DNA of 64,000 nt from a candidate division KSB1 bacterium (GTDB lineage Bacteria > Zhuqueibacterota > Zhuqueibacteria > JANLFK01 > Oleimicrobiaceae), in NCBI GenBank assembly GCA_024655945.1, contig JANLFK010000006.1, positions 124,001 to 188,000 on the forward strand, in the 5' to 3' direction. Below are positions 1 through 8,426 of the stretch, piece by piece. The stretch's first letter is position 1, and each line of letters starts with the position of its first letter. The notes under the pieces are model-generated. The model saw only the letters and a program-made list of their open reading frames with translations, was not told where the DNA came from and searched no databases. A program made the position numbers and the translations under genes.

Positions 1-1917
1 TCCATGCGGTCGGTGATGAAGCGTTTGAGGGCGCGAATGGCGATGGCCTGGCCGCTAATCGCCCCGGCCCGGCAGCGCTCCTCGCATGGATGATGACAGA
101 CGCGCGCTCAGACGGAGGGAAATGGATTAGCCTCGCGGATGGCGCGGTAGGCTTCCTCGTACTCGCCACGGGCGATGTGCGCCACGTAACGCCAGGCCTC
201 CGTCCCAAGCGGACAGGCCGACTGACACGGCGCACCCACCAGCTCCTTGCACACGCCTGCCTGGCAGAGGTGTTTCTGGATGTGCTCCTCATATTCGTGG
301 CGGAAGTACCGCAGCGTGGAGAGCACCGGGTTGGAGGCCGTCTGCCCCAGACCGCACATGGTGGTGTCCTTGACCACCTCGGCCAGCTCCTGCAGCAGCG
401 CAAGCTGTCCATCGCTTCCCTTTCCGCGCGAGATGTCGTCGACTATCTCCCACATGCGCTGCGTCCCCTTCCGGCAGGTGAAGCACTTGCCGCAGGACTC
501 GTCGCGCAGGAAGTTCATGAAGTACTTGGCCACATCCACCATGCAGGTGTTCTCGTCCATGACGATGATCCCGCCGGAACCCATGATGGAGCCGGCCTGG
601 GCCAGGCTGTCGTAGTCGATGGGCAGGTCAAAGAGGCTGGCCGGGACGCAGCCGCCCGAGGGCCCCCAGTTTGCACCGCCTTGATCTTTGCCTTGCCAGA
701 CGGCCCACCGCCGATGTCGTAGACAATCTCCTTGATGGTGATCCCCATCGGCACCTCCACCAAGCCGGTGTTGCGGATTTTGCCCACCAGGCCGAAAATC
801 TTGGTTCCGGAATTGCCCTTGGTGCCGATGCTGGCAAACTTCTCCGCCCCCATCTCAAAGATCACCGGAATGTTGGCCCAGGTCTCCACGTTGTTGATGG
901 CCGTGGGCCGGCCGTTGATCCCTTTTTGTACGGGGAAAGGCGGCCGCTGCCGGGGCTCGCCCACCTTGCCCTCTATGGAGTGCATGAGGGCGGTCTCTTC
1001 GCCGCAGACGAACGCGCCGGCGCCGCGCACTAAGCGGATGTCGAAGGATAAGCCAGTGCGCAGGATGTTCTCGCCCAACAGGCCCAAAACTCGCGTGCCT
1101 GGCGCAGGGCAATGATTAGATGCTTGACGGCAAGGGGGTACTCGTCACGCACGTAGATGACGCCTTCCGTGGCGCCCGTGCCGTAGGCCCCGATGAGCAT
1201 CCCCTCGATGATGCTGTGCGGGTTGCCCTCCAGCACGCTGCGATCCATGTAGGCGCCGGGGTCGCCCTCGTCGGCATTGCACACCAGATACTTGCCGCGA
1301 CCGTCCGGCTGGGTGGCCAACAATTCCCATTTCTTGCCGGTGGGAAAACCAGCGCCGCCGCGACCACGCAAGCCCGACGCCTTCACCTCCTCGATGACCC
1401 AACTCGGACTGCGGCGGGCAAGGACTTTCACAAACCAACTGTACCCTCCGTGCACGATGTAGTTGTAGATCCGGATGGGGTCCAGGCGCTCATTGCGACT
1501 GAGGATGGTGCGCACCTGCTTGCGGAAGAAAGGCAAATCGTCCTGCTTGGCGAAGCGCTCGCCTGTCACCGGGTCGACGTACAGCAACTCCTCGATGACC
1601 TCGCCTTTGGCCACGGCCTCCACAATCCGCACCATGTCCGGCATGGTCACCTTGGGGTAGAACGTCCGGGCCGCCTCCACCAGCACCGAGGGCTCCATCT
1701 CGCAGAAGCCGTGGCAGCCGGTAATGAGCAAGCGGATTTTGTCGGTGAGGCCCTTGTTGAGCAGCTCGCGCTTGGCAATGCGGATGAGGTCATTGGCGCC
1801 GCTGGCCTGCCCACACGTGCCTGCGGAGATAACGATGGTCGGCATGGTGGGGTCGTGGTCGGCGAGGAGGATCTGCTGCAGGTGGTAGAACTCGTCAATG
1901 AAGTTGAGTCGTCTCAT
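1..1917 (-). pseudogene. NuoF/HndC-type NADH-binding flavoprotein subunit fused to a GltD-like Fe-S domain; interrupted and cut by the window edge
   Basis: This is the NADH-oxidising FMN and Fe-S subunit of a complex I-like or electron-bifurcating hydrogenase/dehydrogenase. The N-terminus is a thioredoxin-like ferredoxin domain (GTCGQASG, then TGCHGFCE). Next come the NuoF FMN/NADH motifs GRGGAGFPTGKKWE and NADEGDPGAYMDR, an SLBB region, and the cluster motif ESCGKCFTCRKGT. The C-terminus starts a GltD-like Fe-S domain (CQSACPLGTEAW) that runs out of the window. The frame is broken three times: an indel near 1085-1095, a one-base loss near 658-668, and a TGA at 108-110 where the family has Cys. 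Beyond the TGA the frame continues sensibly as ARVCHHPCEERCRAG. The start at 1917 is the first plausible ATG and has only a weak ribosome site. Domain identity is clear; whether the lesions are real decay or sequence error is not. Confidence 0.8.
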
Positions 1918-1975
1918 AATCTCGCTTTACTGTTGGCGTTCCGATCCTTTGGCCCCAGGGGTCGACAGTAGCCGG

Positions 1976-2834
1976 TCAGAAGTTCACCCCGTACAGGTCG
2001 AGCATGTGGCTCTTGCAGCCGCGCCGCGAGCAGATCTGCACCATGCCACCTCCGCGCACGACCATGGGGAACATCGGCGCCCCGCACTCGGTGCAATTGG
2101 ACGCCCCCACTAACTCGGCGTGACAGTGCGGACAGAAGTTGTCGATGATCGTGTCCATGGGGATTTCGTGCTCTGAGGCAATGGTGTAGCTGCCGTAGAG
2201 CGACGACAGACGAATCCAACCGTGCTTCTGCCCGAAGGAAATGGTTAGCCAGATGGACGGGTGGCCGTCGATGAGGTAGTCCGGATCCATGAGGCTATGG
2301 TTGCAGCGCGGGCAATTGACCTGCACCGAAAAGACACGCTCGTCAGTGGCAACGTCCACCTTGTCGAGTCCTTCCTGCGTACGGTCAAGCACGTGCCGCA
2401 CCTTGGTCTTGGCCAAGTGGGGGGAAGTAGTGGCCGTCCACAACGACCATTGGGCCTAAGGCGCACGCGCCCAGGCAGTTCACCGTCTCCAGCGTGTATT
2501 GCCTGTCGGAAGTGGTCTATCCGGCCGCGATGCCCAGCTGGCGCTGGAACTCCTGCACCACCAGCGGCGAGCCGCGCACATGGCAGGCTGTGCCCATACA
2601 CACGGAAATCAGGTGCTTGCCGCGCGGCTTGAGGCGAAAAGACCGATAAAACGTCGCCACGCCGTACACATCCACCAGCGGACGGTGCAACTGCTCCGCC
2701 ACTATGCGCAATGCCTGCTCAGGAAGGAACCCGTACTTGTTCTGAAGGTCGTGCAGAATCGCTATGGTGTCGCCACCGGCGGCACAGTGCTTGTCGACGA
2801 TTTCGAGGATCTCTTCGGTTCTGATTTGCTCCAT
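1976..2834 (-). pseudogene. NuoE-type [2Fe-2S] subunit with C-terminal zinc-ribbon extension; nonsense codon and frameshift
   Basis: The first part is a NuoE/HndA [2Fe-2S] subunit, the partner that passes electrons with NuoF. It has CMGTAC (C-x4-C) and, past the break, NCLGACALGP (C-x3-C). A TAG at 2517-2519 interrupts the frame where an ordinary GETT or GKTT is expected; the frame then reads on as TTSDRQYTLETVNCLGACA. A run of six C on the coding strand (2419-2424, one too many) shifts the frame at GHYFP-HLAKTK. About 120 further residues carry paired cysteines (CPRC, CPHC, CTEC, CSRRGC) typical of zinc ribbons and are not part of ordinary NuoE. The ATG at 2834 has GGAG about 8 nt upstream. 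It lies 58 bp upstream of the NuoF-like gene, and the two surely worked as a pair. Confidence 0.78.
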
Positions 2835-2872
2835 TCCGGAATTCTCCAACCAAAAAGCACCTCGCCTGGCCT

Positions 2873-3277
2873 TCATGGGCCAGGGTGCAAGGTCCGGTCC
2901 CTGCGCGCCAGGGTCTGCACCACCAAGGTAAGAATCTCCTCGCGCTTGATAGGCTTATCCAAGAAGGCGAAGGCTCCTGCCTCGCGGGCGCGCTGCCGCA
3001 CAGAATCGTCGCCGTAGGCGGTCACCAGGATCACCGCCGAATGGGGACTGCGCCGTCTGATCTCCGGCAGCAAGTCGATCCCCAGCACACCTGGAAGGCG
3101 ATGGTCGGTAATGACCAGGTCAAAGTTGCCTCTCTCCACGGCGCGCAAGGCCTCGACGCCATCGGCGGCCAGCTCCACCTGGTACCCCTGCTTGGCGAGC
3201 GCCTTCCCTAACGACACGCGGAATTCATAGTCGTCATCCACGATGAGCACGCGGAATTGCGGCGTCTGCGTGGCCAT
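2873..3277 (-). CDS. Single-domain response regulator receiver
   Basis: This 134-residue protein is a stand-alone CheY-like receiver. The acidic pocket is VDDD near residues 13-16, the phospho-acceptor is D58 in ITDHRLPG, and the conserved Lys lies in the DKP motif near the C-terminus. There is no output domain, so it would act by protein contact or in a phosphorelay. It sits 38 bp upstream of the NuoE/NuoF-like pair, in the same direction, and downstream of the sigma-54 activator gene. A sigma-54-like element lies 77 bp upstream of the start. AGGA precedes the ATG at usual spacing. Family assignment is secure; the partner is unknown. Confidence 0.9.
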   Translation of the reverse strand: MATQTPQFRVLIVDDDYEFRVSLGKALAKQGYQVELAADGVEALRAVERGNFDLVITDHRLPGVLGIDLLPEIRRRSPHSAVILVTAYGDDSVRQRAREAGAFAFLDKPIKREEILTLVVQTLARRDRTLHPGP

Positions 3278-3353
3278 GGCACGGTCCTGATGTTGCTTTC
3301 TGCTCCTAATCCAGACCTCAACAATGGTGAGCGTGTCGGTGATCGGAAGCTTT

Positions 3354-3368
3354 TCAAGAACTGTGCCA
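3354..3368 (-). promoter_or_regulatory. Candidate sigma-54 (-24/-12) promoter
   Basis: The minus strand reads TGGCACAGTTCTTGA, which matches the consensus TGGCAC-N5-TTGC except for the last base. The change hits the GC doublet at -12, so it may be weak. It lies 77 bp upstream of the receiver gene, and the adjacent upstream gene is an NtrC-type activator. Inference only. Confidence 0.3.
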
Positions 3369-3469
3369 TGCGCTCAATGCCGCTGCGCAGCGCAACTTCC
3401 CCTTTGTTCACGCACTTAACGGTGGCGGCGCTTCCTTCGCCATGCTCCCCTGTGCGTTGGTTCCCGCAA

Positions 3470-3498
3470 TTGGGAAAGGCATCTGAGGGCCTTCCCAA
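3470..3498 (-). terminator. Stem-loop directly after the NtrC-type gene
   Basis: TTGGGAAAGGC and GCCTTCCCAA pair (one bulged base) around an 8-nt loop, just past the stop codon at 3501. There is no good U-tract on the minus strand, so it may be a processing or weak termination signal. No gene is seen in the rest of 3278-3500. Confidence 0.4.
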
Positions 3499-3500
3499 AA

Positions 3501-4877
3501 CTAAGAATGGGCCGACGTGGTCGGAATCCCCAACTCCGCCATCTTGCGATAGAGAGAAGACTGGCTCACCCCAAGAATCTCCGCAGCACGCTCTTTGTCG
3601 TGGCCGGTGTGCCGGAGCACGGCCATGATGTGCTGCCGCTCAAAGTCCTTGACCGCGTCTTTGAGGCGCCGCGATCGTCCAGGTCGCTCGAAAAGATTGG
3701 GCTGGAGGTTCACCGGAAGGTGCGCCACGCCGATGAGAGGCCGGTCGCACAGAATCATCGCCCGCTCGATGACATTGTCCAGCTCCCGCACGTTTCCTTT
3801 CCAGTCATAAGCCATCAGGGCGGCCATGGCTTCGTCGTCGATCCCCTCCACCTTGGAGTTGAGCTCGGCCGCGTGCAGGGCGATAAAATACTGCACCAGC
3901 TCCGGGATGTCCTCCTTGCGCTCGCGTAACGGTGGGATCTCGATGCCCACCACATTCAGGCGATAGTAGAGGTCTTCGCGGAAAGTGCCCCTTTCCACCT
4001 CCTTGGCCAAGTCGCGGTTGGAGGCAGCGATAATGCGCACGTCCACAGGGATTGGCGTCGTGCTCCCGACGGGGAGGATCTCCTTTTCTTCTATGGCCCG
4101 CAGGAGCTTGATCTGCAACGCCAAGGGGACGCTTCCGATCTCGTCCAGGAACAGGGTGCCACCGGCGGCAACCTTGAACAGGCCGTCTTTGTCGCGAATG
4201 GCCCCGGTGAATGCGCCCCGAGTGTGGCCAAAGAGCTCGCTTTCCATGAGGCTTTCCGGGATGGCACCACAGTTGATGGCCACGAAGCGCTTTTCGGCCC
4301 GGGGACTGCGCGCGTGAATGGCGCGGGCCACCAGCTCCTTGCCTGTGCCACTCTCGCCGGTAATAAGCACGGTGGAAGAGATGGCGCTCAGGCGCTCCAC
4401 CCATTCCATGACCCGCCGCATCGCCCCGCTGCGGCCGACCACCAGCTGGTAGCCACGGCGACCCTCCAGTTCCTGGCGAAGGTAGCGGTTCTCCATGGCC
4501 AGACTCTGGCGCTCGGCGGCCCGTCGGATGGCCTGGACCAACTCGGCGCGCTTCAGCGGCTTGGTGACAAAGTCATAGGCACCGGCGCGCATCGCCTCCA
4601 CGGCCCCCTCGATCGTGCCGTAGGCGGTCAGCACCAGAACCTCGATGTCTGGCCACTGCTGTTTAATGCGGCGCAGCAGGTCCATGCCGCTCATCTGCGG
4701 CATGCGCAAGTCGGTGAGCACCAAGTCTACGTGCTTGCTGGCCAAAAGTTCCAAGGCGCGCTCGCCGCCTTCGGCCAGGAGCACGACATAGCCCTCCTTG
4801 CGCAGCACCTTTCCCAAGGAGTCGCGCAGATCGCTCTCGTCATCAACGACCAGTATTGTCTTTTCCGCAGAATTCAC
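3501..4877 (-). CDS. NtrC-family sigma-54-dependent response regulator
   Basis: The protein activates sigma-54 RNA polymerase after phosphorylation. Domains in order are a receiver (about 1-120, acceptor D56 in LTDLRMP), an AAA+ domain (Walker A GESGTGKELVARAIH, the sigma-54 contact loop GAFTGA, Walker B GGTLFLDEIG) and a Fis-type helix-turn-helix (AAEILGVSQSSLYRKM). All key ATPase residues are present. The GTG start at 4877 overlaps the kinase stop codon as GTGA, so the two are translationally coupled; the longer upstream reading is rejected for this reason. The kinase just upstream is the obvious partner, and rpoN itself lies at 52.3-53.7 kb. Likely targets are the neighbouring transporter genes or the downstream receiver/nuoEF genes, which is inference. 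Confidence 0.95.
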   Translation of the reverse strand: MNSAEKTILVVDDESDLRDSLGKVLRKEGYVVLLAEGGERALELLASKHVDLVLTDLRMPQMSGMDLLRRIKQQWPDIEVLVLTAYGTIEGAVEAMRAGAYDFVTKPLKRAELVQAIRRAAERQSLAMENRYLRQELEGRRGYQLVVGRSGAMRRVMEWVERLSAISSTVLITGESGTGKELVARAIHARSPRAEKRFVAINCGAIPESLMESELFGHTRGAFTGAIRDKDGLFKVAAGGTLFLDEIGSVPLALQIKLLRAIEEKEILPVGSTTPIPVDVRIIAASNRDLAKEVERGTFREDLYYRLNVVGIEIPPLRERKEDIPELVQYFIALHAAELNSKVEGIDDEAMAALMAYDWKGNVRELDNVIERAMILCDRPLIGVAHLPVNLQPNLFERPGRSRRLKDAVKDFERQHIMAVLRHTGHDKERAAEILGVSQSSLYRKMAELGIPTTSAHS

Positions 4878-6814
4878 AGCAACTCTTCCCTTTTCACCCC
4901 CTGCACCGGGAGCGCGATGACGAACTCGCTCCCCTCGCCCACCCTGCTGCGGCACGTGACCGCGCCCCCGTGCTCTTCCACCAGGTGGCGGGTGATGGTC
5001 AACCCCAAGCCGGTGCCAAACTCCTTGGTACTGTGAAAGGGCTCGAAGATTTTGGGCAACTCGCTCTCCTCGATCCCCATGCCTGTATCGGCCACCTTCA
5101 TCAGCACGCAGTCGCCATTTCGCTCGGTGGCCAACGTCAGGGTGCCGCCGTTGGGCATTGCCTCGACCGCATTGCGCAGCAGGTTCTGCAGCGCGCGGTA
5201 CATCTGCGCCCGGTCTACCCGCACGGGGGGAAGGTCGTCGCCGAAGCGGGTGGCGACCGCAATCTTCTTGGCCGCCAGTTCTGCCAACGAACGCTTGAGC
5301 AGCTCGCCGAACAGCTGGTTTGCGTCGGTGAGTTGAAGTTTCAACTTGGGAATGCGCGCGAATTCCAAGTACTCCTGGCTCATCTGCGCCAGGCGGTCCA
5401 CTTCCGAGGCAATGGCACTGAGCAGGTCGCGAATCTCCTCGTTGGAGGCTTGGCTGAGGTTGGCAACTTCGTCGCCCAGAAGTTCGACGTTGAGGCTGAT
5501 GGAGGAAAGGGGATTGCGAATGTCGTGGGCGACCTTGGCAGCCATGCGCCCCACCGTTGCCAAACGTTCCGATTGCAGCACCTTCTCCTCGAGGCGCTTG
5601 CGCTCGCTAATGTCACGGATGACCGAAGAAAAGCCGATTATCGTCCCTTCCCTGTCGCGGATGGTGCTGAGCGTGACATCCACCGGCACGTCGCGGCCGC
5701 TCTTGGTGGTGAGCATGGTCTCTATGTTGCGAATGTAGCGGTCGCGGCGCACCTGCGCAAGGAGGTGGCGAAGTCGCTTTCGGCGCTCAGAACCTGCGGG
5801 GGTCAGCACCGTGATCCGCTTGTTGATGATCTCCACAGCCGGGTATTCGAAGATTGCTTCCGCGCCTTTGTTCCAGAAGATGATGCGACTGTAGGGATCC
5901 AGGCCGATAATGGCGTCGGCCGAGTCATTGCTCACCGCCTCCAAGAACTCCTGTTGCCTGCCCACGCGGCGTTCCAGCTCGCGGATGTCGGTCACCTCGC
6001 GCACCAGTTCCAGGACTTGGGGGATAGAGCCGTCGGCGCCGTGCAGCGGTGTGGCGACGATCTGGAAGTGGCGGGTCTGACCGTTACCGTTGCGCACCTC
6101 CACATTGCTCTGCTCCACCTGGCCACTGCGGAAAGCCCGCTGCGTGGCACAGTCCTGATGTCGCCGCTGCGTGTGCCAGCACAGCACATTGCACTTGGTG
6201 CCGAGTTTGATCTCCTCTTGGCTCTCGCCGCGCCACAGGTAGCGGTTGTGCCATACCACGCGCATGTCGCGGCCGATGATGGCGATGTCGGCACCGATTG
6301 CCGCCACCAGGCGGTCGAGCTTCTCCCTCTCCGCCTGCACTTGTTCCAAGAGCCGCCGCTCTTCCTCGGCCTTCAGGGCCTCCCGGCTGCGCTTTTCCAC
6401 CTCCCTGAGCTGCAACTCCTGGTAGATGTCCGAGTATTCCAGCACCGTCTGGTTGAACGGCTCCTCTACCGCACGCAACGCAGTAGGCAAGCTGCCCTGG
6501 TCTTCCGCATAGGCCTCTTCAATCAAGTCACAGATGACCCGCTTGCCCACCAAGAACGCCCGCTGAATGTCGGAGAGGCGGAACCCCTGCTGGATGCGCA
6601 TAGGGGCAATCTCATTCAAGAACCCCCGCAGTTTGTCGTCGCACCCGGTTTCGATGAACTGGATCGTGGCTTCGAGGTGCTTGGCAGTGGTCTGGTACAA
6701 TTCCGAGAGCGGCCGCGAGCGATAGCTGGGGATGGAGCGCTGGATCTCCATCGCCCACAGGCGGATGATGCGGTTCCAATTGCTTCTGAGGAAAGCAACC
6801 AGACGAGAGCTCAT
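4874..6814 (-). CDS. Soluble PAS-domain sensor histidine kinase
   Basis: This 646-residue kinase has no transmembrane segment or signal peptide, so it should sense something in the cytoplasm. An N-terminal helical region (about 1-150) resembles the RsbRD sensor domain. Two PAS domains follow; the first contains a Cys-rich stretch, KCNVLCWHTQRRHQDC. Then come the dimerisation/phospho-acceptor motif AHDIRNPLSSISLNVELL and the ATP-binding motifs LQNLLRNAVEAM, VADTGMGI and GTGLGLTI. The ATG at 6814 has GGGAG at good spacing. It overlaps the NtrC-type gene by 4 bp and lies 22 bp downstream of the DASS transporter gene, so it may monitor the nutrient moved by the nearby transporters. Confidence 0.93.
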   Translation of the reverse strand: MSSRLVAFLRSNWNRIIRLWAMEIQRSIPSYRSRPLSELYQTTAKHLEATIQFIETGCDDKLRGFLNEIAPMRIQQGFRLSDIQRAFLVGKRVICDLIEEAYAEDQGSLPTALRAVEEPFNQTVLEYSDIYQELQLREVEKRSREALKAEEERRLLEQVQAEREKLDRLVAAIGADIAIIGRDMRVVWHNRYLWRGESQEEIKLGTKCNVLCWHTQRRHQDCATQRAFRSGQVEQSNVEVRNGNGQTRHFQIVATPLHGADGSIPQVLELVREVTDIRELERRVGRQQEFLEAVSNDSADAIIGLDPYSRIIFWNKGAEAIFEYPAVEIINKRITVLTPAGSERRKRLRHLLAQVRRDRYIRNIETMLTTKSGRDVPVDVTLSTIRDREGTIIGFSSVIRDISERKRLEEKVLQSERLATVGRMAAKVAHDIRNPLSSISLNVELLGDEVANLSQASNEEIRDLLSAIASEVDRLAQMSQEYLEFARIPKLKLQLTDANQLFGELLKRSLAELAAKKIAVATRFGDDLPPVRVDRAQMYRALQNLLRNAVEAMPNGGTLTLATERNGDCVLMKVADTGMGIEESELPKIFEPFHSTKEFGTGLGLTITRHLVEEHGGAVTCRSRVGEGSEFVIALPVQGVKREELL

Positions 6815-6836
6815 GCCTTCTGCTCCCTTGCACCTC

Positions 6837-8404
6837 TCATTGCGCCCAGGCTGGCAGCACACCCATGTTGATGCCGAATGCGGGCACTGCCACCACGTAT
6901 ACCACCAGTGTAACGAGAATGACCCCTAAGAAGTTCAACAGCACTCCGGCCCGGGCCATCTGCGGGATGGACACATGACCGGAGGCGAACACAATCGCAT
7001 TGGGCGGGGTCGCCACCGGCAGCATGAACGCGCAGGAAGCCGAAATGGCGCTGGGAATCATCAACAGCAGGGGGTTCATCCCCACGGCCACTGCCGCGGC
7101 CGCCAACACCGGCGTGAAGATCGACGCAACAGCCGTGTTGGAGGTCACTTCCGTGAGGAAGGTCGTCACCAGACAGACGAGAACGACCAGCACCAGAGGC
7201 GGCAGTGAGCGAAGCAGCGACAGTCTGTGCCCCACCCACGCGGCAAGGCCTGAGCTCTCGAAGGCCCCGGCCAGGGCCATGCCCCCGCCGAACAGAATCA
7301 GCACCCCCAGGGAATGCCGCGCGCCGTCTCCCAATCAAGGAAAAACTCCCGTCTCCGGAAATTCACAGGCAGGATAAAGAGGAGCACGGCCGCCACCATG
7401 GCCACGCTTGCGTCGTTGACCTTCGCGCCAAGTCCTAAGAGGCTTGCCCACCCCGGGATGCGCACCGCGCCCACCTCCACATCAGAGCGCCACACCCAAG
7501 CCAAAGCCGTGATCACAAAAACCAGCCCCACCAGCCATTCCCCGCGCGAAGGTCGGCCCAGCTGTGCTATCTCTTGCCTGATTGCCTGGCGCCCTCCCCC
7601 CAGGCTTCCTCTTCCCAAAGGAAGGACCACACGCGTGAGGAGCAGCCCGCTCAGGGGCAGAAAGAGCACCACAAAGGGCAATCCCACCTTCAACCAATCC
7701 AGAAAGCCAATGGTGGGGGCCTTCGGGAAAAGGCGCGTCAGCTGGGCAACGAGGATGATGTTGGGCGGGGTGCCAATCAGCGTGCCAATGCCACCGATGC
7801 TGGCTGCATAAGCAACTCCCAGCATCAGCGCGGTCTTCAAACGGGCGCGCGCGGGCGCCTCCTCTGCAGCCGAGCCTTCGTCCAGGTGCAGCACCAAGGC
7901 CAGGGCGATGGGGTACATCATGAGGGTGGTCGCGGTGTTGGAGATCCACATGGAGAGCGCCGCCGTCGCCACCATGAAGCCGAGCACGAGGGTGCGGGGA
8001 TTCGAGCCAATCAGACGAATCACGTGCAGGGCCAGGCGCCGGTGCAGTCCCCACCGCTGCATGGTCACCGCCAAGAAGAATCCGCCCATGAAGAGGAAGA
8101 CGTTGCTGTCGCCATAGGAGGCCGCCACCTCGCGCGCCGGCTGCACGCCGAGCACCGGCAGCAAGGCAAGCGGTAACAGAGCGGTGGCCGGGACAGGTAC
8201 CGCCTCGGTAATCCACCACCAGGCCATGAGTGCCGCCAGCGCTAAGACCCGGTGTCCGGCCGCGGAGAGATCGGCACCTGCCTCCACGCCCCAGAGAACC
8301 CCAAGAAAAAGCAAGGGGCCGGCTGCCAACGCACCCCACCTCAAAGTGGAGCCTTCTACCTGAGAGCTCTTGCTATCCTCTGCACGTTCAGGCACGCGAC
8401 CCAT
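6837..8404 (-). CDS. SLC13/DASS-family sodium:anion (dicarboxylate-type) symporter; one frameshift
   Basis: A multi-span inner-membrane transporter of the divalent anion:sodium symporter family. Visible hallmarks are WWITEAVPVPATALLP near the N-terminus, the motif SNTATTLMM, GGIGTLIGTPPN, and in the second half TEVTSNTAVASI and PVATPPNAIVFASG. These are the paired SNT and TPPN sodium/substrate sites of the family. The frame breaks at PWG-VLILFGG because the coding strand has five G (7304-7308) where six are needed, so the protein would otherwise stop about two thirds of the way. Everything on both sides is well conserved, so a sequence error or a slippery tract is as likely as true loss. The chosen ATG at 8404 has no clear ribosome site; a GTG further upstream (near 8437) is possible. 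Confidence 0.82.
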
Positions 8405-8426
8405 ACAAGAGTGTTCGCCAGTCGTT

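Noticed and set aside
108-110. Firm selenoprotein call
   Set aside because: No clear SECIS element and several nearby lesions; kept only as a hypothesis.
2517-2519. Pyrrolysine or stop reassignment at TAG
   Set aside because: TAG and TGA act as normal stops in other genes of the window, so a general code change is unlikely.
4856-6871. A 671-codon open frame on the plus strand
   Set aside because: It is antisense to the histidine kinase, whose motifs are all present; the length comes from high GC content.
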